Notes: generated by a model not told the origin, from the sequence alone. Numbered from the stretch's first letter, positions 8,316-17,145 are shown. The stretch: 35,595 bases of DNA from Pseudomonadota bacterium (GCA_026399375.1 JAPLRD010000177.1:1-35595); one strand, 5' to 3'. Program-made: numbers and translations.

Positions 8316-9725
8316 ATGAAAAACAAGTTGCAGAAGGCCGGTTTGCTTCTCCTGGGCGCCGTTGCGGGAGTGCTGTTGTCGCTCAATTTCTCCGCGATCG
8401 CCCAGAAAGAGGGCTCCCGCTCCCCGCTCCCGGTCGAGGAGCTGCGTTCCTTCGCCGAAGTGTTCGGCGCCATCAAGAGCAACTACGTCGAACCGGTCGA
8501 GGACAAGAAACTCATTTCCGAAGCGATCAACGGCATGCTCACCGGCCTGGACCCCCATTCGGCCTACCTCGACAACGACGCCTATCGCGAAATGCAGGTC
8601 GGCACGCAGGGAGAGTTCGGCGGCCTCGGGATCGAAGTCGGTATGGAGGACGGCTTCGTCAAGGTTGTTTCGCCGATCGAGGATACGCCTGCTTACCGCG
8701 CCGGCATCAAGAGCGGCGACCTGATCATCAAGCTGGATGAGACGCCGGTGAAGGGCATGAGCCTGAACGACGCGGTGAAGCGCATGCGCGGCAAGCCCAG
8801 GACTGCCATCAAGCTCACCGTGCTGCGCAAGGGCGAAAACAAGCCGCTCGAAATCACGCTGGTGCGCGATGTGATCAAGGTCCAGAGCGTCAAGTCCAAG
8901 CTGATCGAACCGGGCTACGGCTACCTGCGTGTGGTGCAATTCCAGGAACAGTCGGGCGAAAACATGGTGCGCCACCTCAGCACGCTCTATAAGGCTGGCG
9001 CTTTGAAAGGGCTGGTGCTGGACTTGAGGAACGATCCGGGCGGATTGCTCCACGGCGCGGTCGGGATTTCCGCCGCCTTTCTCCCCTCGAAGTCCATCGT
9101 GGTGACCACCGACGGCCGAACCGAGGATGCCAAGCGCAAGTACCTCGCCAGCACCGACGACTATCTTCGCGGTGGCCGCGAAGATTATCTGAAAGGCCTG
9201 CCCGCCGGGGTCAAGAACGTACCCATGGTGGTGCTGGTCAACGGCGGATCGGCCTCGGCCTCCGAAATCGTGGCGGGCGCGCTGCAAGATCACAAGCGCG
9301 CCGTGATCATGGGCACCCAAACGTTCGGCAAAGGCTCGGTGCAGACCATCATGCCGCTGGGCAACAATACGGCGATCAAACTGACCACTGCGCGCTACTA
9401 CACCCCCAGCGGTCGTTCGATCCAGGCCAAGGGCATCACGCCCGACATCGTGATCGAAGAACCCGGCGCCGAGAATCGTGCGTGGCTGCGCGAAGCGGAT
9501 CTGGACAAGCACCTTGCCAACGACAAGGAAAAAGCGACCGAAGCCGCCGGGGGCAAACCCGCGGCGCATCCGGAGGCGAAACCCAAGAACGGGAATCCGG
9601 ACGAACAGCCTCTGAAGCCGATGGAGTTCGGCTCGGACAAAGACTTTCAGCTGGCCCAGGCCGTGAACCAATTGAAAGGGCTGCCGATCGAGCTGAAAAG
9701 CACGCCGGCGGTGCAGAAGAATTAG
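8316..9725 (+). CDS. ctpA: C-terminal processing peptidase (S41 family)
   Basis: A protein of 469 residues. An N-terminal signal or anchor (residues 8-29) directs it to the periplasm. A short S41 N-domain (FAEVFGAIKSNYVEP) is followed by a PDZ domain (about 95-175, with GEFGGLGIEVG) and the protease core. The catalytic pair is Ser314 in GGSASASE and Lys339 in TFGKGSVQ, 25 residues apart as in E. coli Tsp. The tail after residue about 390 is Lys/Glu/Pro-rich. These proteases trim the C-termini of periplasmic and membrane proteins, including peptidoglycan hydrolases. An envC-ctpA pair is common in proteobacteria. Confidence 0.96.
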   Translation: MKNKLQKAGLLLLGAVAGVLLSLNFSAIAQKEGSRSPLPVEELRSFAEVFGAIKSNYVEPVEDKKLISEAINGMLTGLDPHSAYLDNDAYREMQVGTQGEFGGLGIEVGMEDGFVKVVSPIEDTPAYRAGIKSGDLIIKLDETPVKGMSLNDAVKRMRGKPRTAIKLTVLRKGENKPLEITLVRDVIKVQSVKSKLIEPGYGYLRVVQFQEQSGENMVRHLSTLYKAGALKGLVLDLRNDPGGLLHGAVGISAAFLPSKSIVVTTDGRTEDAKRKYLASTDDYLRGGREDYLKGLPAGVKNVPMVVLVNGGSASASEIVAGALQDHKRAVIMGTQTFGKGSVQTIMPLGNNTAIKLTTARYYTPSGRSIQAKGITPDIVIEEPGAENRAWLREADLDKHLANDKEKATEAAGGKPAAHPEAKPKNGNPDEQPLKPMEFGSDKDFQLAQAVNQLKGLPIELKSTPAVQKN

Positions 9726-9738
9726 CCTATAGTGAGGA

Positions 9739-9756
9739 GGGAAGGGCCCCCTTCCC
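9739..9756. repeat. G/C-run inverted repeat between ctpA and moeB
   Basis: GGGAAGGG and CCCTTCCC abut almost without a loop, inside a 64-bp gap. It could form a short hairpin after ctpA. The 33 bases before moeB are very pyrimidine-rich and hold no recognisable ribosome-binding site. Confidence 0.35.
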
Positions 9757-9789
9757 CCCCTCGCAGCCACGCCTTTCCTACTACCCCGC

Positions 9790-10536
9790 ATGAACGACAA
9801 TCAACTGCTGCGCTACAGCCGGCATATCCTGCTGCAGGAGATCGGCATCAATGGCCAGGAAAAACTGCTGGCCGCGCACGCGCTGGTGATAGGCGCGGGC
9901 GGACTGGGTTCTCCCGCGGCCATGTACCTCGCCTCGGGCGGGGTCGGCCGCATTACGCTTGCCGACGGCGATTCGGTCGACCTGACCAACCTCCAACGCC
10001 AGATCCTGCATACCACCGCGGCGGTGGGCCGAGCAAAAGCGTACTCGGGCAAAGACACCCTGGCCGAACTCAACCCGGAAGTCGAGGTTGTGGCGATTTC
10101 CGAGCGGGTCGAGGGCGCGAGGCTGGAGCAGCTCGTCGTCGGCGCCGACGTCGTGCTCGACTGCTCGGACAATTTCGCCACCCGCCACGCGGTCAACCGG
10201 GCCTGCGTCAAATACCGCAAGCCGCTGGTCTCCGGAGCGGGTGTGCGCTTCGACGGACAGGTCAGCGTGTTCGACCTGCGCCACACAGACGCCCCCTGCT
10301 ACAACTGTTTGTTTCCTGAGGACACCGAACCGGAGGAGACGCGCTGCGCCACCATGGGCGTCTTCGCGCCGCTCACCGGAATCATCGGCACGGTGCAGGC
10401 CGCGGAAGCGCTGAAACTGCTCGCGCAAGCTGGGGAGTCACTCAACGGCCGCTTGCTGCTGCTCGAGTGCCTGGGAATGGAATGGCGCTCTATTCGATTG
10501 TCCAAAGATCCAGCCTGCAAGGTCTGTTCAGCCTAA
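9790..10536 (+). CDS. moeB: MoeB/ThiF family adenylyltransferase
   Basis: A protein of 248 residues. It has the nucleotide loop GAGGLGSPAAMYLASGGVG, then DGDSVDLTNLQRQILH, and two zinc-binding pairs, CYNC (Cys170/173) and CKVC (Cys243/246). The ETRCATMGVFAP segment carries the conserved cysteine. MoeB adenylates the C-terminal glycine of the MoaD subunit of molybdopterin synthase; ThiF does the same for ThiS in thiamine synthesis. Sequence alone does not separate the two well, but length and the gene order with ctpA fit MoeB of betaproteobacteria. No clear Shine-Dalgarno site precedes the ATG. The stop at 10534-10536 overlaps the slmA tail remnant. Confidence 0.88.
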   Translation: MNDNQLLRYSRHILLQEIGINGQEKLLAAHALVIGAGGLGSPAAMYLASGGVGRITLADGDSVDLTNLQRQILHTTAAVGRAKAYSGKDTLAELNPEVEVVAISERVEGARLEQLVVGADVVLDCSDNFATRHAVNRACVKYRKPLVSGAGVRFDGQVSVFDLRHTDAPCYNCLFPEDTEPEETRCATMGVFAPLTGIIGTVQAAEALKLLAQAGESLNGRLLLLECLGMEWRSIRLSKDPACKVCSA

Positions 10537-10595
10537 CAGCATCGGCGCCTGCTTCTGCCACAGTTCCGTCGGCAGGCGCTTGAAGCCGCTCTTCG
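10528..10595 (-). pseudogene. Duplicated remnant of the slmA 3' end
   Basis: A 68-bp stretch nearly identical to the last 68 bp of slmA (10657-10724), offset by exactly 129 bp. It encodes the same 21 C-terminal residues (KSGFKRLPTE...APMLLG) and its own stop. Five codons differ, all synonymously, and the stop is TGA instead of TAG. Identity ends abruptly at 10595. It overlaps the last codons of moeB on the other strand. It has no start and cannot be a gene on its own. Confidence 0.85.
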
Positions 10596-10605
10596 GCCCA
10601 ATGGA

Positions 10606-10628
10606 AAAAGGGGGCACGGCCCCCTTTT
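10606..10628. terminator. Bidirectional terminator between moeB and slmA
   Basis: AAAAGGGGG (10606-10614) and CCCCCTTTT (10620-10628) form a perfect 9-bp stem with a 5-base loop. A-runs and T-runs on the two sides make it usable in both directions for the convergent genes. A very similar stem lies at 21111-21134. Confidence 0.8.
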
Positions 10629-10656
10629 ATATCCCCCAAGTATGTAGCGGCTACTC

Positions 10657-11232
10657 CTAGCCTAATAGCATCGGCGCCTGTTTCTGCCACAACTCGGTCG
10701 GCAGGCGCTTGAAGCCGCTCTTCGCGAATTGATGCCAGCGGCCGGTGATGAAGGCGAGCATGAGGTTCGCCTGCGCGGCCACGTCGGCGTCCTTGTCGAT
10801 CTCCCCCTGCGTCGCCGCCAGCCGCAGCGACTGCTTCAGCGCCGCCTCAAGGCGGTCGTGCAACTGGTTGATGCGCGCCTGCAGGCGGGCGTCCTCGTTG
10901 ACCAGCGCATCGCCGATGAGCACGCGCGTCATGCCCGGGTTTTTTTCGGCAAAGGACAGCAGCATCGCGGCGATACCGTGGGTTTGCTGCAGGCCGCTCT
11001 CCTGCTCCGTGCTGATCTTGTTGATCAGGCCGAATATGGTCTCCTCGACAAAGCCGATCAGGCCTTCGTACATCTGCGCCTTGCTCGCAAAGTGGCGATA
11101 CAGCGCCGCTTCCGACACATCCAGCTTTGCGGCAAGCGCTGCAGTGGTGATCTTCTCGCTCTTGGGCGCTTCCAGCATCTGCGCCAGCACCTGCAAAATC
11201 TGGTTCTTTCTTTCTCCGGATCGCGTCGCCAT
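10657..11232 (-). CDS. slmA: Nucleoid occlusion factor SlmA (TetR family)
   Basis: A protein of 191 residues with a TetR-type helix-turn-helix near the N-terminus (ITTAALAAKLDVSEAALYRHFASKAQM). The helix segment SEAALYRHF and the later GxxNPGxTRxLxGxAL pattern (here AEKNPGMTRVLIGDALV) match SlmA. SlmA binds specific chromosomal sites and blocks FtsZ ring assembly over unsegregated DNA; it is not a classical repressor. Its neighbour in the same direction is the HAD nucleotidase gene (stop at 11302), then a divergent M15 peptidase; slmA near argB is common in betaproteobacteria. The last 68 bp are duplicated downstream. Confidence 0.93.
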   Translation of the reverse strand: MATRSGERKNQILQVLAQMLEAPKSEKITTAALAAKLDVSEAALYRHFASKAQMYEGLIGFVEETIFGLINKISTEQESGLQQTHGIAAMLLSFAEKNPGMTRVLIGDALVNEDARLQARINQLHDRLEAALKQSLRLAATQGEIDKDADVAAQANLMLAFITGRWHQFAKSGFKRLPTELWQKQAPMLLG

Positions 11233-11301
11233 GCTGCCCTCCTCCTTGGATTTGCAGATGTGCGTGAATTCTAGCCCATGCGGTTGGTAAGCGCTAACCC
11301 T

Positions 11302-11949
11302 TTAGAGTCCGAGGCGCCCCAGGATGTGAGGCAGCGCAAGCACCGAGGCGGTCTTCGCATCGACGTATGCCGGCTTGCGTGCCTCGCGCGTCACCCACAC
11401 CGTCTTCATGCCCAGACGCTTGGCCGGGCGCAGATTCTCGCGGCTGTCCTCAACCATGACGCAGCGAGAGGCAATCAGGCCGTGGCTGCGCAGCAGGCTG
11501 TGAAACGCGGCGAGCGAAGGTTTGGGCTGGTAACCAGTCGACTCGATGCTGTGCACGGCATCAAATTGACCTTCTATTCCCATCAGCCCCAGCACGGCGC
11601 GCGCGTATTGGCGCGGCGCGTTTGAAAAAACCAGTTTGCGTCCGGGCAGCCGGCGCAGCATCGCCGCGAGCCCGCGCTCGTACACCACCATGTTCGACAG
11701 GTCTGGAAAATCGTGCGTTTCGCGCAGGAAGTGGACCGGATCGGTGCCGTGATGGCGCATCAGTCCGAGCAGGGTGGCGCCGTAACGGCGCCAGTAGTGC
11801 GCACGCAGATCTCCCGCCTCCTCTTCGTTCAACTGCAAATGCTCCTGCAGGTAGGCGGTCATGCTGCGGTTGATGTGGGGGAAGATGTGCGGCGAGGCGT
11901 TGTGCAGCGTATTGTCCAGGTCGAACACCCAGGTGGCTCTTGTTGGCAT
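11302..11949 (-). CDS. HAD-family pyrimidine 5'-nucleotidase
   Basis: A protein of 215 residues of the haloacid dehalogenase superfamily. Motif I is DLDNTL (nucleophile Asp10, general acid Asp12), motif II is the Ser in VFSNAP, the motif III lysine is in YQPKPS, and motif IV is MVEDSREN. The overall pattern (HASPHIFPHIN-type cap start, SIESTGYQPKP) matches the group annotated as pyrimidine 5'-nucleotidase, which dephosphorylates UMP, CMP or modified nucleotides. The true substrate is not proven by sequence. It lies upstream of slmA in the same direction; its start codon is only 28 bp from the divergent M15 peptidase. Confidence 0.87.
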   Translation of the reverse strand: MPTRATWVFDLDNTLHNASPHIFPHINRSMTAYLQEHLQLNEEEAGDLRAHYWRRYGATLLGLMRHHGTDPVHFLRETHDFPDLSNMVVYERGLAAMLRRLPGRKLVFSNAPRQYARAVLGLMGIEGQFDAVHSIESTGYQPKPSLAAFHSLLRSHGLIASRCVMVEDSRENLRPAKRLGMKTVWVTREARKPAYVDAKTASVLALPHILGRLGL

Positions 11950-11971
11950 TATGGCCGTCCCAATCTAGAAT
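11943..11971 (+). promoter_or_regulatory. Sigma-70-type promoter giving a leaderless M15 peptidase transcript
   Basis: TTGGCA (11943-11948) and TAGAAT (11966-11971) each match five of six consensus bases and are spaced by exactly 17 bp. The ATG of the peptidase starts only 6 bases after the -10 box, where transcription would begin. The -35 box overlaps the start codon of the divergent nucleotidase gene. Confidence 0.6.
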
Positions 11972-11977
11972 TGCCGC

Positions 11978-12436
11978 ATGCAGCTGACACCGAATTTCTC
12001 ACTCGAACAGCTGATCCACTCCGAAACCGCGGAGCGCGAACGCATCGACAACACGCCCGCCCCCGAGATCGTGAAAAACCTGCGCCTGCTGGCCCAGGGC
12101 CTGGAACAGGTCAGGACGCTCGTCGGGTTTCCGCTTGACATCTCCAGCGCCTATCGCTGCACCAGGCTCAATTCGCGCGTCGGCGGCGCGAAGACCTCGC
12201 AGCACACGCGCGGACAGGCCGCCGATTTTACCTGCGCCGAATTCGGCCCGCCGCTGGTCGTGATCAAGGCGATCCGCGACTCCGATATCGAATTCGACCA
12301 ATGCATCCTCGAGTACGCGAGGTGGGTGCACATTTCGTTCACCGCGGCGCCGCGCGGCAAGGTGCTGACGATCTACGACTCGAAGGAAGGTTATCTCGAC
12401 GGGTTGTGGGACAGGGGTGGCAAGCAAATAGCATAA
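11978..12436 (+). CDS. M15-family peptidase (D-Ala-D-Ala carboxypeptidase-like)
   Basis: A protein of 152 residues of the Peptidase_M15_3 type. The zinc ligands are His76 and Asp83 in SQHTRGQAADF and His118 in RWVHIS; the upstream SSAYRC segment is also typical. There is no signal peptide, which resembles phage endolysins and phage-like muramyl peptidases that need a separate release route. It may be a domesticated phage lysis gene or a cytoplasmic peptide-recycling enzyme; the sequence does not decide. No phage genes surround it. It has no ribosome-binding site and is probably read from a leaderless mRNA. Confidence 0.85.
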   Translation: MQLTPNFSLEQLIHSETAERERIDNTPAPEIVKNLRLLAQGLEQVRTLVGFPLDISSAYRCTRLNSRVGGAKTSQHTRGQAADFTCAEFGPPLVVIKAIRDSDIEFDQCILEYARWVHISFTAAPRGKVLTIYDSKEGYLDGLWDRGGKQIA

Positions 12437-12477
12437 AGTCCAAAAGCAGATCCCTCGTCGCGTTCGCTCCTCGGGAT

Positions 12478-12505
12478 GACTTTGCCGGGCTGGCTCCCGG
12501 CAAAG

Positions 12506-12507
<2 letters not shown>
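12478..12507 (-). terminator. Perfect 12-bp hairpin at the argB stop codon
   Basis: GACTTTGCCGGG and CCCGGCAAAGTC form a perfect 12-bp stem with a 6-base loop. It overlaps the argB stop codon by two bases. No T-run follows on the minus strand. The next 30 bases towards the M15 gene (12450-12477) hold a weaker inverted repeat with ATCCC / GGGAT ends. Together they probably end transcription from both sides. Confidence 0.6.
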
Positions 12508-13426
<919 letters not shown>

Positions 13427-13460
13427 TCAATCTGCGCTTTCATTTTACCGCCGCGCAACG

Positions 13461-13488
13461 AAAAAAGGCGGCCGTCAGGCCGCCTTTT
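13461..13488 (-). terminator. Rho-independent terminator of the Hsp20 gene
   Basis: AAAAGGCGGCC (13463-13473) and GGCCGCCTTTT (13478-13488) form an 11-bp stem with a 4-base loop. Read on the minus strand it ends in six T residues. It lies 20 bp after the Hsp20 stop codon. Confidence 0.88.
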
Positions 13489-13507
13489 CCCATTCCGGAA
13501 TCAGCGC

Positions 13508-13936
13508 TTACTGGATGGTCAGCTGACGTCCCGCCGCCTCGGCCTTTTTCGGCAGCGTCAGTTCGAGCACGCCATCGACGAATTTCGCGTTCGCCGCAGC
13601 CTGGTCGATCTCCGTTCCGAGGCGGAACGCGCGCGCGACCTTGCCGTAGTAACGCTCGCGGTGCAATACGCGCTCATTTTCCTTCACTTCCTTTTCGCCC
13701 TTGGCCTCGGCGCTGATCGATACCTGGTCACCGTCGATATTGACCTGGATATCTTCCTTCTTCACACCCGGAATATCGGCGTGGACCACGTAAGCGTTGT
13801 CTTTCTCGGTCACGTCGATCTTGATCTGCGCGATGGCGGCGGGCCGGCCCTCGTAGGCCATAGGCCGCACGAAAAACCCCTTCAGAAGATCGTCGAATAC
13901 GTCCCCGAAAGGTTCATAACGCGAAACATTCGCCAT
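13508..13936 (-). CDS. Small heat-shock protein, Hsp20/alpha-crystallin family
   Basis: A protein of 142 residues. The alpha-crystallin domain covers about residues 40-135 (IKIDVTEKDNAYVVHADIPGVKKEDIQV at its start). The GVLxLxLPKK motif is present (GVLELTLPKKAE). These proteins hold unfolding proteins in an ATP-independent way. The start at 13936 is chosen because a GGAG ribosome site lies eight bases upstream; the ATGs at 13942 and 13954 are too close to it or upstream of it. I saw no sigma-32 promoter that I would defend. It is in the same direction as the HslVU and copper-chaperone genes. Confidence 0.93.
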   Translation of the reverse strand: MANVSRYEPFGDVFDDLLKGFFVRPMAYEGRPAAIAQIKIDVTEKDNAYVVHADIPGVKKEDIQVNIDGDQVSISAEAKGEKEVKENERVLHRERYYGKVARAFRLGTEIDQAAANAKFVDGVLELTLPKKAEAAGRQLTIQ

Positions 13937-14030
13937 GGTCATTCTCCTTTCCATTGAGTTGGTGGCCTCGCGGCCGGTAACTCGAATATGGGGAGGATCC
14001 GGCGGGTTTCAAGGCCCTTTGAATTTCACC

Positions 14031-14516
14031 TTAATGTTTGTGCTCGTGTTGCGGCTGGCTGGCGCCCAGCTCGCGCACCTGCGCCTTGATTTCGATCGTC
14101 TTGAACGTCTTGTCCTTGCCTTCGAAGCGCAGGCTGATGGGCACGGCTTCACCCTTTTTCAGCGGCTGCTTCAGGTCCATCAGCATGACGTGGTAGCCGC
14201 CCGGCTTGAGTTCGACCGCCTTGCCGGCGGGCAGGTCCAGCCGAGGAATAGCGCGCATTTTCATGACGTCGTTTTCCATTTTCATTTCGTGAATCTGGAC
14301 CGTCCCCGCAACCGGGCTCTCGACCGCAACCAAGGTGGCCGCCTCTGTGGCGGTGAGGTGCATGAACGCGCCGGTCGCCTTCTGCCCGCGCACGGTGCCG
14401 CGCACCCAGGGCTCGCGGATGGTCACTTCCTGCGCATGAACCACACTGGTGGCAAGGCCGCCGCTCAGCACCAGTCCGATGGAACCGAACAAGACGGCTC
14501 GCGTGGTATGTTTCAT
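14031..14516 (-). CDS. Periplasmic copper chaperone of the PCuAC family
   Basis: A protein of 161 residues with a signal peptide (cleavage likely after VVHA, residue 28). The Cu(I) motif H(M)X10MX21HXM is complete: His76, Met87, His109 and Met111. PCuAC proteins deliver copper to the CuA or CuB centres of cytochrome c oxidase in the periplasm. The C-terminus is His-rich (QHEHKH). The start at 14516 follows GGGGGAG by seven bases. It lies 19 bp after the hslU stop in the same direction. No Sco or oxidase gene is in the window. Confidence 0.93.
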   Translation of the reverse strand: MKHTTRAVLFGSIGLVLSGGLATSVVHAQEVTIREPWVRGTVRGQKATGAFMHLTATEAATLVAVESPVAGTVQIHEMKMENDVMKMRAIPRLDLPAGKAVELKPGGYHVMLMDLKQPLKKGEAVPISLRFEGKDKTFKTIEIKAQVRELGASQPQHEHKH

Positions 14517-14535
14517 CTTTGACTCCCCCAAAAAA

Positions 14536-15686
14536 TTACAACACGTAACGCGCAAGATCTTCCGACTGCGCCAGTTCTTTCAGGCGCGCGTCGACATAGG
14601 CGGCGTCGATGGTAATGCTCTCGTCGTTGCGCTTGCCCGCGTCGAAGGAAATTTCCTCCAGCAGCTTTTCCATCACCGTGTACAGGCGCCGCGCACCGAT
14701 GTTCTCGGTCTTCTCGTTGACCGCGTGCGCGATCTCGGCCAGGCGCTTGATGCCCGCCGCTTCGAACTCGAGCTTCACGCCTTCGGTTTCCAGCAGCGCC
14801 TGATACTGCCGCGTGAGACAGGCGTCGGTCTGGGTGAGTATCTTTTCGAAATCCGCGACCGAGAGCGAGTCGAGCTCGACCCGAATCGGCAGCCGCCCCT
14901 GCAATTCCGGGATGAGGTCCGAAGGCTTCGCCATGTGGAACGCGCCGCTGGCGATGAACAGGATATGGTCGGTCTTCACCATGCCGTACTTGGTCGAAAC
15001 CGTGGTGCCCTCGACCAGCGGCAGGAGGTCGCGCTGCACCCCCTGGCGCGACACGTCGGCGCCGGCGATTTCCGAGCGGCTGGCGATCTTGTCGATCTCG
15101 TCGATGAACACGATGCCGTTCTGCTCGGCGTTCGCCAATGCATGCGTCTTCAGGTCCTCGTCGTTGACCAGTTTTGCCGCTTCTTCTTCCGTGGCCAGCT
15201 TCAGCGCCTCGCGGATTTTCAGCTTGCGCGTCTTTTTCCTGCTGCCCGACATATTCTGGAACATGCCCTGGATTTGCGAAGTCAGCTCCTCCATCCCGGG
15301 CGGCGCGAAAATCTCCATCTGCGCCTGCGATGCGGCCACCTCGATCTCGATTTCCTTGTCGTCCAGTTCGCCCTCGCGCAGCTTTTTCCTGAATTTCTGC
15401 CGCGTCGCCGACATTTCCGTACTATCGGCCGCGGGCGCGGGGCTGGCGTCGTAGGCGTCCAGGGGCCAAGTTTCGCCAGGCGGCGCGCGATTTCGGTCTT
15501 GCCCACGCCGGTCGGGCCGATCATGAGAATGTTCTTCGGCGTGATCTCGTGGCGCAGCGGTTCGGCCACCTGCTGCCGGCGCCAGCGGTTCCGGAGGGCG
15601 ATGGCGACCGCGCGCTTGGCGCGATCCTGGCCGATGATGTGCTTGTCCAGTTCGTGGACGATTTCCTGCGGGGTCATATGCGACAT
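14536..15686 (-). pseudogene. hslU: HslU (ClpY) ATPase, broken by an internal out-of-frame deletion
   Basis: HslU is the hexameric AAA+ unfoldase that feeds the HslV peptidase. The first frame starts at ATG 15686 and encodes the conserved N-terminus through Walker A (GPTGVGKT) to RRLAKL. The second frame resumes at [15 protein letters not shown] and continues through [14 protein letters not shown], Walker B ([11 protein letters not shown]), the sensor region and the C-terminus RYVL. Intact HslU has about 80 residues between RRLAKL and the SATRQKF-type motif, including the GYVG pore loop; here only about 21 remain and the frame changes near 15460-15475. About 60 codons are missing. The first frame would stop at 15282 after 134 residues. 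All remaining sequence is well conserved, so the lesion is recent or an assembly fault. Confidence 0.85.
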
Positions 15687-15735
15687 GGCTTGTTCCCAAC
15701 TGCGCAAAAGACGGGCCGGATGTTCTCCTTTGGCC

Positions 15736-16272
15736 TCATTCGAGTGTCTCGATCACGATCTGTTGATTGGTGTAAATGCATATATCGGCCGCGATGCCGA
15801 GCGACTTGGCCACGATTTCCTTCGGCGTGAGTTCGGTGTTTTCCAGCAGTGCGCGCGCCGCCGACTGCGCGTAAGGCCCGCCCGACCCTATGGACAAGAG
15901 GCCCAGTTCCGGCTCGAGCACGTCACCCATGCCGGTGATGATCAGCGAAGTTTCACGATCGACCACGGCCAGCATGGCCTCCAGGCGGCGCAGCACGCGG
16001 TCGGTGCGCCAGTCTTTCGCCAGTTCCACCGCCGAACGCAAAAGATTGCCCTGGTGCTTCTCCAGTTTGGCCTCGAAACGCTCGAACAGGGTGAAAGCAT
16101 CGGCCGTTCCGCCCGCAAATCCGGCCAGGATACGGTCGTGATACAGGCGCCGTACCTTGCGCGCGCCGGCCTTGATCACGATATTGCCCAGGGTGACCTG
16201 ACCGTCCCCGCCCAGGGCGACGCTTTGGCCGCGCCGTGCGGACAGGATGGTAGTGCCTCGAAATTGGTCCAT
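15736..16272 (-). CDS. hslV: HslV (ClpQ) peptidase subunit
   Basis: A protein of 178 residues, intact. HslV is a proteasome-like threonine peptidase; the mature protein would begin at the Thr of [10 protein letters not shown] (after residue 6). The [13 protein letters not shown] and [17 protein letters not shown] segments are family hallmarks. It needs HslU for protein substrates, and the hslU copy 49 bp downstream is broken as sequenced. If that lesion is real, HslV would have no unfoldase from this locus. Confidence 0.97.
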   Translation of the reverse strand: MDQFRGTTILSARRGQSVALGGDGQVTLGNIVIKAGARKVRRLYHDRILAGFAGGTADAFTLFERFEAKLEKHQGNLLRSAVELAKDWRTDRVLRRLEAMLAVVDRETSLIITGMGDVLEPELGLLSIGSGGPYAQSAARALLENTELTPKEIVAKSLGIAADICIYTNQQIVIETLE

Positions 16273-16374
16273 AAGTGGGATTTCTGCCTGTGAACAATGG
16301 AATGTTGGGGCAGTTTCGTGGGATTCAACCCAAAAATGATGTGGGAAAGCACTGCGGACGATATCCCCTGGCGC

Positions 16375-16394
16375 TGCAATGAGCCCTCATTGCA
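16375..16394 (-). terminator. 9-bp hairpin at the end of the ABC permease gene
   Basis: TGCAATGAG and CTCATTGCA form a perfect 9-bp inverted repeat with 2 bases between, overlapping the permease stop codon. No T-run follows on the minus strand. It may mark the 3' end of the metal-locus transcript. Confidence 0.4.
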
Positions 16395-17145
16395 CGGACC
16401 TTCGTCCCAGACCGGAAACCAGCACCGCCGCCAGCACCATGGTCCATACGATCATGGCGCCGGACGGCAGATCGAGCCATAGCGATCCCAGCAATCCCAG
16501 GGCGTAACCCAGCAGCCCGACCGCATAGGCTTTGAGCAGGCGGCGGCGCGTCGCATAGTAGGTGGCCAGCGCCGGAACGACCAGCGAAGCGAACACCAGA
16601 TACAACCCCACCAGCTGCACTGAAAATGTCACGGCGCAGGCGAACAGGGCGTAGAACCCGATGCGCCCCAGACGCGCACCCAGACCGAACCACAATGCCA
16701 GTATGGCGGCATAGATCAGGGCCTGCAGCGGCAGCCTTGCGGGACTCACCCACAGGATCTGGCCCACCAGCAGGTCCTTCAGGTGCTCGCCCCCGTGCGG
16801 ATTGCTGGCCAGTATCAGGACGGCGCCGCTCGCACCGAGTACGAACACCACGCCGATAATGGCCTCCTGCACCTCGGGCCAGCGCTTTTCGGTCCAGGTG
16901 AGCAAGAACGCGGTGGACAGTGCGGCGGCCAGCGCCGACACCTGCACGGCCACGCCCTGCGGTTCCCAGCCCAGAAAATCGGCGAGGATCACGCCCACGC
17001 CCGCGATCTGCGCCACGGCGAGATCTATGAACACGATGCCGCGCTTGAGCACTTCGAAACCGAACGGCACCAGGGTCGCCGTGACCAGCAATCCGGCGAT
17101 CAACGCCGGCCCGAGTATGCCCAGGATCTCTGCGGTATCGTTCAT
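16387..17145 (-). CDS. znuB: Metal ABC transporter permease (ZnuB type)
   Basis: A protein of 252 residues with about eight hydrophobic membrane segments. It matches the ABC-3 family of zinc/manganese/iron permeases; LKRGIVFIDLAVAQIAGVGV and LVGLYLVFASLVVPALATYYATRRR are typical. Its start overlaps the stop of the binding-protein gene by 4 bp (ATGA), so the two are translationally coupled. Zinc is inferred from the neighbours; manganese or iron is possible. No ATP-binding (ZnuC-type) gene lies in this cluster or elsewhere in the window. Confidence 0.9.
   Translation of the reverse strand: MNDTAEILGILGPALIAGLLVTATLVPFGFEVLKRGIVFIDLAVAQIAGVGVILADFLGWEPQGVAVQVSALAAALSTAFLLTWTEKRWPEVQEAIIGVVFVLGASGAVLILASNPHGGEHLKDLLVGQILWVSPARLPLQALIYAAILALWFGLGARLGRIGFYALFACAVTFSVQLVGLYLVFASLVVPALATYYATRRRLLKAYAVGLLGYALGLLGSLWLDLPSGAMIVWTMVLAAVLVSGLGRRSVQ

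Noticed and set aside
8196-9800. 534-codon open frame on the minus strand
   Set aside because: Exactly opposite ctpA, which has full S41 motifs; the frame is open only because of GC-rich codon bias.
11978-12436. Prophage remnant around the M15 endolysin-like gene
   Set aside because: Neighbours are ordinary core genes; no holin, integrase, attachment site or composition change is visible.
14449-16293. 614-codon open frame on the plus strand
   Set aside because: Runs opposite hslU, hslV and part of the PCuAC gene; no family sequence and wrong strand for the conserved proteins.
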